27,254 bases of DNA from the NCBI GenBank assembly GCA_022732315.1, contig JAIJUV010000016.1, positions 1 through 27,254 of the forward strand. The letters are read 5' to 3'. Both the position numbers and the translations under genes were made by a program. Positions 9,506-15,368 of the stretch are shown here, in pieces. How positions within the stretch are numbered: the stretch's first letter is position 1; every line of letters begins with the position of its first letter. Source of the stretch: Prevotella sp. (lineage in GTDB: Bacteria > Bacteroidota > Bacteroidia > Bacteroidales > Bacteroidaceae). Below the pieces are notes generated by a model. The model searched no databases and had not been told where the DNA came from. It was given only the letters and a program-made list of their open reading frames with translations.

Positions 9506-10405
9506 ATGAAAAAGTTTAGAGCAGCCGTAGTAGGTTACGGCAACATCGGTAAGTTTACAGTAGAGGCTCTCGAAGCAGCTCCAGATTTCGAGATTGCAGG
9601 TATCGTACGTCGCCAGGGTGCTAAGGATAAACCAGCAGAATTGGCAGATTATGAGGTGGTAGATGACATCACAAAGTTGAAAGACGTTGATGTTGCCATC
9701 CTTGCAACTCCTACCCGTTCTTGCCCAGAATATGCAGAGAAGATTGTGGCCCTCGGCATCAACACCGTAGACAGCTTCGATATCCACACCAGCATCCTCG
9801 ACTATCGTACTAAGCAGATGGAGAACTGCAAGAAGGCTGGCAAGGTGAGTGTAATCTCTGCCGGTTGGGACCCAGGTTCTGATTCTATCGTACGTGTATT
9901 GATGGAAAGCTTGGCTCCAAAGGGCTTGACATATACCAACTTCGGTCCTGGTATGAGCATGGGTCACTCAGTTTGCGTTCGTGGCAAGCAGGGTGTGAAG
10001 GAAGCGCTCTCTGTTACTATCCCATTGGGCGAGGGTATCCACCGCCGCATGGTTTATGTAGAGTTGGAGGAAGGTGCCAAGCTTGAGGATGTTACAGCAG
10101 AGATCAAGGCTGACCCATACTTCGCTCACGATGAGACTCACGTATTTGCCGTTGCATCAGTAGATGATGTAAAGGATATGGGTCATGGTGTGAACCTCGT
10201 TCGCAAGGGTGTATCTGGCAAGACTCAGAACCAGCGTTTCGAGTTCAACATGAGCATCAACAACCCAGCCCTCACCGCTCAGGTTTTGGTTAATGTGGCT
10301 CGTGCTTCCTTCCGTCTGCAGCCAGGTTGCTACACCATGCCAGAGATTCCTGTTATCGACATGTTGCCAGGCACTCGTGAGGAAATCGTAGCTACACTCG
10401 TGTAA
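9506..10405 (+). CDS. ddh: meso-diaminopimelate D-dehydrogenase
   Basis: Ddh reversibly and reductively aminates L-2-amino-6-oxopimelate (tetrahydrodipicolinate) to meso-diaminopimelate with NADPH. This single-step route supplies lysine and the peptidoglycan cross-linking amino acid in the cytoplasm. The 299-aa protein starts MKKFRAAVVGYGNIGK, with the dinucleotide-binding GYGNIG at residues 10-15. Family stretches VISAGWDPGSDSIVRVL (about 116-132) and TNFGPGMSMGHSV follow, and the C-terminal half has the substrate-binding and dimerisation fold. Length fits the Bacteroidota form of the enzyme. It stands alone with its own promoter and is followed by a shared terminator, so it is probably monocistronic. 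A generic Gfo/Idh-type oxidoreductase is an alternative, but the match across the whole protein favours Ddh. Confidence 0.95.
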   Translation: MKKFRAAVVGYGNIGKFTVEALEAAPDFEIAGIVRRQGAKDKPAELADYEVVDDITKLKDVDVAILATPTRSCPEYAEKIVALGINTVDSFDIHTSILDYRTKQMENCKKAGKVSVISAGWDPGSDSIVRVLMESLAPKGLTYTNFGPGMSMGHSVCVRGKQGVKEALSVTIPLGEGIHRRMVYVELEEGAKLEDVTAEIKADPYFAHDETHVFAVASVDDVKDMGHGVNLVRKGVSGKTQNQRFEFNMSINNPALTAQVLVNVARASFRLQPGCYTMPEIPVIDMLPGTREEIVATLV

Positions 10406-10408
10406 TTG

Positions 10409-10440
10409 GGAGTGAAGAACGAAGAGTGAAGAGTGAAGAA
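10409..10440. repeat. GAGTGAAGA-type purine-rich short repeat after ddh
   Basis: GAGTGAAGAACGAAGAG runs on into AGTGAAGAGTGAAGAA (10425-10440). The same 16 bases recur after trkH at 26364-26379, again just downstream of a plus-strand stop codon. The end also forms the inverted repeat AGTGAA-GAA-TTCACT (10432-10446). This looks like a dispersed, genus-specific intergenic repeat; function unknown. Confidence 0.6.
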
Positions 10441-10465
10441 TTCACTTGCATCACAATAATAAAAC

Positions 10466-10502
10466 GGCTCACAAGAAGTTTCGATTTCTTGCGAGCCTTT
10501 TC
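10466..10502. terminator. Bidirectional terminator between ddh and the ATPase gene
   Basis: GGCTCACAAGAA (10466-10477) pairs with TTCTTGCGAGCC (10486-10497) with one A/C mismatch and an 8-nt loop. A T-run follows on the plus strand, and AAAAC before the stem gives a T-run on the minus strand. The stem is almost the same as those at 13227 and 18704. Confidence 0.88.
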
Positions 10503-10519
10503 TATTCAACCAAAAATAC

Positions 10520-11872
10520 TTATAATAACCCTGTCATATACAATGGCAAATAAGTAATCCCCTCCTCTACTTTCAAATCAGCAGTATGCAAAACATATGG
10601 GGTTGCCAGATAGCTACCATACTTTGCGATGCACTTTTTGAGAGAAGTGAGCGTGTATCTATTAGTTGACTTCACTTCTATCGGTGAAATATTATGCTTT
10701 GACGTTATTGTATCTTTGGCTATCAGGAAATCCAGTTCCATCCTTTCCTGGGCATCCTTCTTACTATATTTGGAAAAGAAATACAGCTTATGCCCTGCCG
10801 AACGTAACATCTGAGCAACAATATTCTCAACTATCATTCCGCCATTGAACTCCAGCTTATCTACCAGAAGCTTGTTATATAAGTTTTCAGATACTATCGT
10901 ATTTTCATTGAAAGCATGACTGATGAGCAAACCCGTATCAGCCATATAGCATTTCAATGTCGTATCATCGGTATTCATGCCAAGACCTATGCTTGGCTCT
11001 GTCGTATTATAGGCCATATTGACTATCATGGCATCTGACAGCCAAAAGAAAGCCGTTTCATAATCTCGCATTCTCGCCCCTTCGGTGAGTGCCTTCAACA
11101 GGAATTTCTTTTCATGTTTTTGAAGTTGAGAAGGAATTGTATCAAAAATCTGAGTAACTTTAAATACATAAGTTGAAGCATACTTTTGAATATCGTTACG
11201 ATATAAAGTAAGAATTTGTCGCTTCACACGATCCACCTTATTGAAATCTCTGGTTTCTACAAATTTAGCTACAGCCTGCGGCATTCCTCCAACAATGAGA
11301 TACTGTCTGAAATAGTCCATTGCCATGCGATGCATCAATTGTCCCATCTCATGCTTTTTCTTAAAGTTCATACTTATAAGCGGCATCAGGGTTTCATTGT
11401 TCAGTGCCCACAAGAACTCCTCAAAATCCATAGGATACATCAATATTTCTTCCTCCTCAGAAGGAATCATGATATCCTCTACGTTCTTTTTGATAGAAAC
11501 AAGCGAACCAGTCTCTATATAATCGTAACGACCATCTTCAACCAGATATTTGATAGCAGTACGAGCCCGGGGATACAATTGCACCTCATCAAAGATGATA
11601 ACCGATTTTCTTGGATATAGAGGTGTATTAGTGAAACTGCTTAAATACATAAAGAATGTATCCAAGTCGTCCAGATAGGTTTCGAACAAGGATTTTATGT
11701 TCGTTCCTATCTTATTGAAATCAAGCAAAATATAACTCTTGTATTCTTTTTTAGCGAATTCCTTTACGATATAGCTCTTTCCTACACGGCGGGCACCATT
11801 GATGAGAACAGCACTTTCTCCGTTCTGTTCTTCTTTCCATTTCTTCAGTTGCTCATATACTTTTCTTCTCAT
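10520..11872 (-). CDS. AAA_14/DUF4143 family ATP-binding protein
   Basis: This 450-aa protein has the domain order of the AAA_14 plus DUF4143 family, which is common and often multi-copy in Bacteroidota but has no settled function. The N-terminal ATPase has a Walker A GARRVGKS (26-33), a Walker B VIIFDE (91-96) and a sensor-like IETGSL (119-124). The C-terminal domain contains a PD-(D/E)xK-like pattern, ELDFLI (Asp about 381) and IEVKS (Glu about 399, Lys about 401), suggesting a nuclease-like fold. Whether it cuts DNA is unknown. No signal peptide or membrane segment is seen. It is a single gene, convergent with ddh. Its start (ATG at 11872-11870) is preceded by five regularly spaced 18-bp repeats, one lying inside the predicted promoter, which suggests tight or self control. 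All motifs are intact. Confidence 0.9.
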   Translation of the reverse strand: MRRKVYEQLKKWKEEQNGESAVLINGARRVGKSYIVKEFAKKEYKSYILLDFNKIGTNIKSLFETYLDDLDTFFMYLSSFTNTPLYPRKSVIIFDEVQLYPRARTAIKYLVEDGRYDYIETGSLVSIKKNVEDIMIPSEEEEILMYPMDFEEFLWALNNETLMPLISMNFKKKHEMGQLMHRMAMDYFRQYLIVGGMPQAVAKFVETRDFNKVDRVKRQILTLYRNDIQKYASTYVFKVTQIFDTIPSQLQKHEKKFLLKALTEGARMRDYETAFFWLSDAMIVNMAYNTTEPSIGLGMNTDDTTLKCYMADTGLLISHAFNENTIVSENLYNKLLVDKLEFNGGMIVENIVAQMLRSAGHKLYFFSKYSKKDAQERMELDFLIAKDTITSKHNISPIEVKSTNRYTLTSLKKCIAKYGSYLATPYVLHTADLKVEEGITYLPLYMTGLL

Positions 11873-11876
11873 AATT

Positions 11877-12028
11877 TACACCTATCCTAGATTAATTTTA
11901 TCGGATAAATACACCTATCCACGATTAATATTTTCCGTTTTTTACACCTATCCGCGATTATCAGATGGCACAAATACACACCTATCCGCGATTATTGGAT
12001 GGTGCAAATATACACATATCCGCGATTA
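11877..12028. repeat. Five 18-bp direct repeats, 33-34 bp period (TACACCTATCCGCGATTA)
   Basis: Copies lie at 11877-11894, 11910-11927, 11943-11960, 11977-11994 and 12011-12028, with starts 33, 33, 34 and 34 bp apart. Consensus is TACACCTATCCNCGATTA. Copy 1 is most diverged at the centre (CTAG), copy 4 has C for the first T, and copy 5 has ACATATCC. The 15-16 bp between copies is only partly alike (ATGGCACAAA and ATGGTGCAAA after copies 3 and 4). All copies point the same way and lie immediately upstream of the ATPase start codon. Confidence 0.95.
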
Positions 12029-12035
12029 TCTCCAA
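12005..12035 (-). promoter_or_regulatory. Predicted ATPase promoter with a repeat copy in its spacer
   Basis: On the minus strand TTG (12035-12033) is followed after 20 bp by TATATTTG (12012-12005), which matches the Bacteroidota -33/-7 promoter including spacer length. The start site would be near 11998, giving a leader of about 125 nt that carries repeat copies 1-4. Copy 5 (12011-12028) fills most of the spacer, an ideal place for an operator. Confidence 0.6.
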
Positions 12036-12078
12036 GAAAAAGCCATTTTTTTAATATCTTTTAATCTTAAGAAGTTGG

Positions 12079-12215
12079 TGTGATGTGAACCCTAGGCTCC
12101 AAGACTTTTGTATATACAGCGTGTTATAAAGGTAAACGAAATGAATATCAAGGTTTTAGATATAGGTTTTTAGTAGTAGAAAACTAGTTTTTCGAGACCA
12201 TGCCTTCACATCACA
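12079..12215. repeat. 11-bp perfect inverted repeat flanking 115 bp
   Basis: TGTGATGTGAA (12079-12089) and its exact reverse complement TTCACATCACA (12205-12215) are separated by 115 bp with no reading frame. GCCTTCACA, at the edge of the right copy (12202-12210), is repeated at 12221-12229. The arms could be paired binding sites or the ends of a tiny element; no target duplication was found. Confidence 0.6.
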
Positions 12216-12242
12216 GCCTTGCCTTCACAAAAACAGGGGTCG

Positions 12243-12316
12243 TATCTTAGTCACTGAGGATTCTATCTTAGTCACCGAGATTTCTATCTTAGTCATTGGG
12301 AGATTTATCTTAGTCA
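12243..12316. repeat. Four direct repeats, exact 21-bp period (TATCTTAGTCA)
   Basis: TATCTTAGTCA occurs at 12243-12253, 12264-12274, 12285-12295 and 12306-12316. All spacings are exactly 21 bp, two turns of B-DNA, and the sequence between copies is a variable purine-rich stretch (CTGAGGATTC, CCGAGATTTC, TTGGGAGATT). It lies upstream of the promoter-like site at 12397. Read on the minus strand it gives MTKI/VTKI heptads, but that frame is not convincing as a gene. Confidence 0.93.
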
Positions 12317-12349
12317 TTTCAGAACTCCAAACAAGTTTTTTTTCGATTA

Positions 12350-12369
12350 TCTTCGCGAATCTTCGCGAA
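12350..12369. promoter_or_regulatory. Doubled TTCGCGAA palindrome, operator-like
   Basis: The 10-mer TCTTCGCGAA is tandemly repeated (12350-12359, 12360-12369), so the 8-bp palindrome TTCGCGAA occurs twice with a 10-bp period. It ends 27 bp before the -7 motif at 12397, where an upstream operator or activator site would lie. Confidence 0.6.
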
Positions 12370-12396
12370 AGTTCAGAGTGAGCCGAAAAAAAGCCG

Positions 12397-12404
12397 TATC
12401 TTTG
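12397..12404 (+). promoter_or_regulatory. -7 element upstream of the HU-like fragment
   Basis: TATCTTTG matches TAnnTTTG and is followed by CACCG. Transcription would start near 12411, about 75 nt before the ATG at 12486. The -33 region has only a weak TTC at 12372-12374. Confidence 0.6.
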
Positions 12405-12485
12405 CACCGTAATTCAGAAGGAGATGCATCAACACGAGTTACAAGAACTAAATTAAATAACAATTTTAAAGCGAAAGGAAAAAGT

Positions 12486-12602
12486 ATGATACAAGTAGTA
12501 TTGAAACAGAACAAGAACAAGGACAAGAAGGGTGCCGAAGGCGAATATATTTTTGCCAAATCATCTATCACCCATCACGATTTCCAAGAAGAAACCGGAT
12601 AA
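12486..12602 (+). pseudogene. Possible truncated HU-like DNA-binding protein gene
   Basis: A 38-codon frame starts MIQVVLKQNKNKDKK and stops at TAA 12600-12602. The opening resembles, from memory, the N-terminus of Bacteroidota HU-like proteins (M-x-x-x-x-KQNKN-type start), which are normally about three to four times longer. No continuation was found in the other frames after 12602, so if the match is right the gene is a remnant. A good promoter and a 75-nt leader remain upstream. Alternatively it is a genuine small protein or a chance frame. The same frame stays open upstream from 12378, but an ATG there would precede the predicted transcription start. Confidence 0.4.
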
Positions 12603-12657
12603 GTTACTGATAGACAAAAAGCAACATGAGTGACTGATACCCCAAAAGGGGGATTTA

Positions 12658-12699
12658 TCCCTCACGCATCCCTCACGATTTTGGCTTTATCCCTCACGT
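12658..12699. repeat. ATCCCTCACG x3 at 11- and 21-bp spacing
   Basis: The 10-mer occurs at 12658-12667, 12669-12678 and 12690-12699. Start-to-start distances of 11 and 21 bp are close to one and two turns of DNA, so all copies face about the same side of the helix. It lies just downstream of the HU-like fragment. Confidence 0.85.
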
Positions 12700-12722
12700 T
12701 TTTACTGATGCAATAAACTAAA

Positions 12723-12832
12723 TAGGCTTCATCTGCACTTGAAATAGGCTTCATCTGCCTTTGAAATAGGCTTCATCTGCCTTTGAAGTAAGCTTCATTT
12801 GCCATTGAAGTAAGCCTCAGTTCAAACTGGTT
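12723..12832. repeat. 22-bp tandem repeat, about five copies (TAGGCTTCATCTGC)
   Basis: Copies start at 12723, 12745, 12767, 12789 and 12811, exactly 22 bp apart. The first three share TAGGCTTCATCTGC followed by CWYTTGAAA; copy four reads TAAGCTTCATTTGC and copy five TAAGCCTCAGTTC, so divergence increases rightward. AAAGTTTAC at 12844 and 12866 keeps a 22-bp spacing beyond the array. Confidence 0.93.
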
Positions 12833-12965
12833 TAAGACTTAAACAAAGTTTACGTGTAGCTCTATTAAAGTTTACTTGAGCCTCATTCCAAATTCAAATG
12901 AAGCCCAGTTCGATTTCTTTCTGATGATTCAATGAATCGGAAGAAGGCTCACGACGTAGCGTTTT

Positions 12966-13178
12966 ATGCTTAGGGATGGCATTATCTTGCCTTCCGGTGG
13001 GCAATATAATGCCATCCAAAGGAAAAAATCCGTAGGATATCTGCAGCAGGCTGTGGAGCAAATCAGGAAATATGCTGAAGCTCCTAGGGTGGAAACATTG
13101 CGCCAGGGTACCACATTGCATAAGATTATCATGCAGTTTGAAGGATGGAACCTGAAACGAATGGAAGAGATTAATTGA
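12966..13178 (+). CDS. Unrecognised 70-aa reading frame, possible remnant
   Basis: The frame begins at ATG 12966 (an in-frame TAG lies at 12957-12959) and ends GWNLKRMEEIN. It contains a soluble, helical, charged middle (YLQQAVEQIRKYAEAPRVE). I do not recognise the family. Its first 17 codons coincide with a long hairpin (12974-13017), which may be what produces the frame there. The C-terminal half has a more protein-like composition and could be the tail of a decayed gene. There is no promoter motif directly upstream. Low confidence that it is expressed. Confidence 0.25.
   Translation: MLRDGIILPSGGQYNAIQRKKSVGYLQQAVEQIRKYAEAPRVETLRQGTTLHKIIMQFEGWNLKRMEEIN
12974..13017. repeat. 44-bp hairpin (inverted repeat)
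   Basis: GGATGGCATTAT (12974-12985) pairs perfectly with ATAATGCCATCC (13006-13017). After one C/T mismatch, TTGCC (12987-12991) pairs with GGCAA (13000-13004), leaving the 8-nt loop TTCCGGTG. No T-run follows, so it is not a standard terminator; a REP-like or MITE-like element is possible. Confidence 0.8.
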
Positions 13179-13224
13179 TGAATTTGGCTTGAAAAGTTCC
13201 AGCAAATATTCAAAGTAAACAAGA

Positions 13225-13264
13225 AAGGCTCGCAAGAAACAAAAACTTCTTGCGAGCCTTTTTA
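13225..13264. terminator. Terminator downstream of susD
   Basis: GGCTCGCAAGAA (13227-13238) pairs perfectly with TTCTTGCGAGCC (13247-13258) around an 8-nt loop. It lies 68 bp after the susD stop. The plus strand continues with TTTTT and the minus strand with TTTCTT, so it may work both ways. Confidence 0.88.
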
Positions 13265-13325
13265 GTATCTTATGCCTTAATCTCTTTATTTCAAGACATA
13301 AGCCGAATGAATACGTTCACACGCT

Positions 13326-15335
13326 TTACTCTACTGCAGTTGCACCCTGACCGGCAACCAATGGCCAACCTGGGTTCTGGTAAACTACAGATGTAGTAAG
13401 ATCGGTCTGGTCACCCGCTGCAGTCTGACGGAATACGCTCTGTGCGATAGGAGACAGATAGTGAGCAGGTGTAAAGTGATAACCATCAAATACCTGGTTA
13501 CTTACCTTGGAAATCTGGTATGGACGGATATAGTCACCACTAATGGTCTTATCACTCATATTACCCTTACCTCCTTCAACATCTACGATAGCGAGGTTGG
13601 TTGTACCATCGAGCCATTTGCCCTCGTAAACAGTACCCCAGTACTTCATACCTTCAATCTGATAACCGTTTACCTGGTCGCAAGCACGCCAGCGAATCAA
13701 GTCCTCCCAGCGGGAAGCCTCACCAATGAACTCATCACGACGCTCACGACGGATGTTGTAAGTAGTAGCATCAACCAACTGACCGTGAGAGTAAGCACCG
13801 AAGTCCCACTTAGCCTCCTCCTGCATGTTGGTAGCAGCGATGGTCTTGTTGTAATCAGGATCTACCTTGGCACGGGTGCGGAGAGCACGCCAATACTTAT
13901 CAGCCGTAGCATCGATGCTATTGTTCTTCAACCAGGAAGCCTCCATGTAGTTGAGGAGAGCCTCTGTGCCACGGAATACGATGCTACCACTCTCGCCGTA
14001 GTCGTGATTGAGTCCCTGCTGGGAATCATAGTTTTTACCCTTCTTTACTGCGAAACCTGTCACCATACGAGTCTCGTTGTTGCCCTTTACAGTCCATGAG
14101 AGGTCGGTTGGAACAGCACCCTCACTGGTGTAGTTCTCGATAGATCCATCCATCTTGGTGAAGAGCTGGATGCGAGAATCGCGATTCTGCAAGGTAGCCT
14201 TCACACCCTGGTTTTCCCAAGTTGGGTCGTAGCCTGAGCCGGCAGCGTAGATAGGCAAACCATTGCGCATGAGGAATGAGTTGACGAGACCACGTGTCCA
14301 ACCAGTACCGCCGCCGTTGCGCTGCAACTGCATCTGCACGTTGTGGGTAACGTTAGCCTTTGCCTTATCGAAAGCACGATACATCAAAACCTCGCTATAG
14401 CCACTCATATCCTTGTCACAGAACATGGTGAAGTAAGGATTGAGACTCTTCAAGCTTGCATCCTGTCCCTCTGGAGCATCCGTATTTTCTACAAGGTTGT
14501 CAACGAGCTTATCACCCAATTCCTTAGAAGACTTCATAGCCTCATCGAGGAAATGGTTGATGGAAGAATCGATATCAAATCCCTGGATATCCTCAGCCTT
14601 GCCTGGCCAACCTGGACCACCTGGCACAAACGCAGTACCCTTGTGATACTTCTCCCATGTAGCCTCGAAGAGGGCTGCACGAGAACGGAGCAGAAGGGCT
14701 GCATCGCGAGAGATGCGGTTCTTGCCACCAGGAGCTGATTCCTGCAGAAGACCGAGCGCCTTGTCAAGGTCGTCGAGAATCTGCTGAGCTACCTTATAAC
14801 GTGGCTGGCGCTTAGAAGCCTCAACAAGAGTTTCCTTGTCATCAGGAAGCGCAGTGAGCACGATAGGGAAGTCACCAAGAGTCTGCAACTTGTCCAAATA
14901 AAGGTAAGCACGGAGGAAGTATGCCTCACCAATATAGTGGCGTACCTGAGCCTCAGCACCACTAATCTGCTTAGCCTCGAACTTTGGCAACACCTGATCC
15001 AGGAAATAGTTCACCGAGCGAATGTTACCGAAATCCCAAGCGCCACCACTCTGACCTACTTTCCAGTTTCCAGGAACCCAACGGCTAGAATAACCGGTTC
15101 CCGCCTGGTTATCGGTATCGTTATCGTAAGCAAAGGTACTCATACCATATTTACCCGGTTCAATACTTGTCAATACACCATAGAGATTCACGGTGTAGGC
15201 AGCCAGGTCGTCTGCGCTAGTAAAGAAAGACGCAGGTGTCACGTTGCTCTCAGGCTCCTTGTCAAGATAGTCATCGCAACTTGTCAGACCGAGCGTCGCG
15301 CCCAATAAGAGCATTGAAATATATTTAATTTTCAT
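13326..15335 (-). CDS. RagB/SusD-family surface nutrient-binding lipoprotein
   Basis: SusD-like proteins sit on the cell surface as a lid over the SusC barrel and capture a glycan or peptide for import. The 669-aa product has a lipoprotein signal peptide with lipobox LTSC (Cys 20), followed by the acidic DDYLDKEPES, which fits the Bacteroidota surface-export signal. The next region (TPASFFTSADDLAAYTVNLYG) is typical of the SusD N-terminal helical fold, and RRDEFIGEASRWEDLIRW lies in the C-terminal part. The family's usual length is about 500-680 aa. It follows susC by 33 bp on the same strand and ends before a terminator, so it is the last gene of a two-gene unit. The substrate cannot be told: no glycoside hydrolase or surface glycan-binding gene is nearby. 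Confidence 0.93.
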   Translation of the reverse strand: MKIKYISMLLLGATLGLTSCDDYLDKEPESNVTPASFFTSADDLAAYTVNLYGVLTSIEPGKYGMSTFAYDNDTDNQAGTGYSSRWVPGNWKVGQSGGAWDFGNIRSVNYFLDQVLPKFEAKQISGAEAQVRHYIGEAYFLRAYLYLDKLQTLGDFPIVLTALPDDKETLVEASKRQPRYKVAQQILDDLDKALGLLQESAPGGKNRISRDAALLLRSRAALFEATWEKYHKGTAFVPGGPGWPGKAEDIQGFDIDSSINHFLDEAMKSSKELGDKLVDNLVENTDAPEGQDASLKSLNPYFTMFCDKDMSGYSEVLMYRAFDKAKANVTHNVQMQLQRNGGGTGWTRGLVNSFLMRNGLPIYAAGSGYDPTWENQGVKATLQNRDSRIQLFTKMDGSIENYTSEGAVPTDLSWTVKGNNETRMVTGFAVKKGKNYDSQQGLNHDYGESGSIVFRGTEALLNYMEASWLKNNSIDATADKYWRALRTRAKVDPDYNKTIAATNMQEEAKWDFGAYSHGQLVDATTYNIRRERRDEFIGEASRWEDLIRWRACDQVNGYQIEGMKYWGTVYEGKWLDGTTNLAIVDVEGGKGNMSDKTISGDYIRPYQISKVSNQVFDGYHFTPAHYLSPIAQSVFRQTAAGDQTDLTTSVVYQNPGWPLVAGQGATAVE

Positions 15336-15368
15336 AAATTGTTTCCTTTCTATAATCTAAATGATAAG

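Noticed and set aside
9416..9967. 183-codon minus-strand frame over the ddh promoter and 5' end
   Set aside because: It covers a well-supported promoter and gene on the other strand, and its C-terminus is aromatic-rich low-complexity translation of AT-rich DNA.
11877..12028. CRISPR array from five spaced repeats
   Set aside because: The repeat is only 18 bp, the 15-16 bp between copies is partly alike, there are no cas genes, and the copies overlap a promoter.
11799..12083. 94-codon plus-strand frame with YTYPRL repeats
   Set aside because: It starts inside the ATPase gene on the other strand, and its repeats simply translate the 33-bp array. The pattern breaks where spacing becomes 34 bp, so the DNA, not the peptide, is conserved.
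12225..12407. 60-codon minus-strand frame with MTKI/VTKI heptads
   Set aside because: The heptads are the 21-bp DNA repeat read in frame; no minus-strand promoter and no other protein-like features.
12641..12653. CCCC-AAAA-GGGG hairpin as a terminator for the HU-like stub
   Set aside because: A 4-bp stem without a T-run is too weak.
12894..13235. 113-codon minus-strand frame over the hairpin region
   Set aside because: Similarity between its sequence and the plus frame is caused by the inverted repeat; no family features or promoter.
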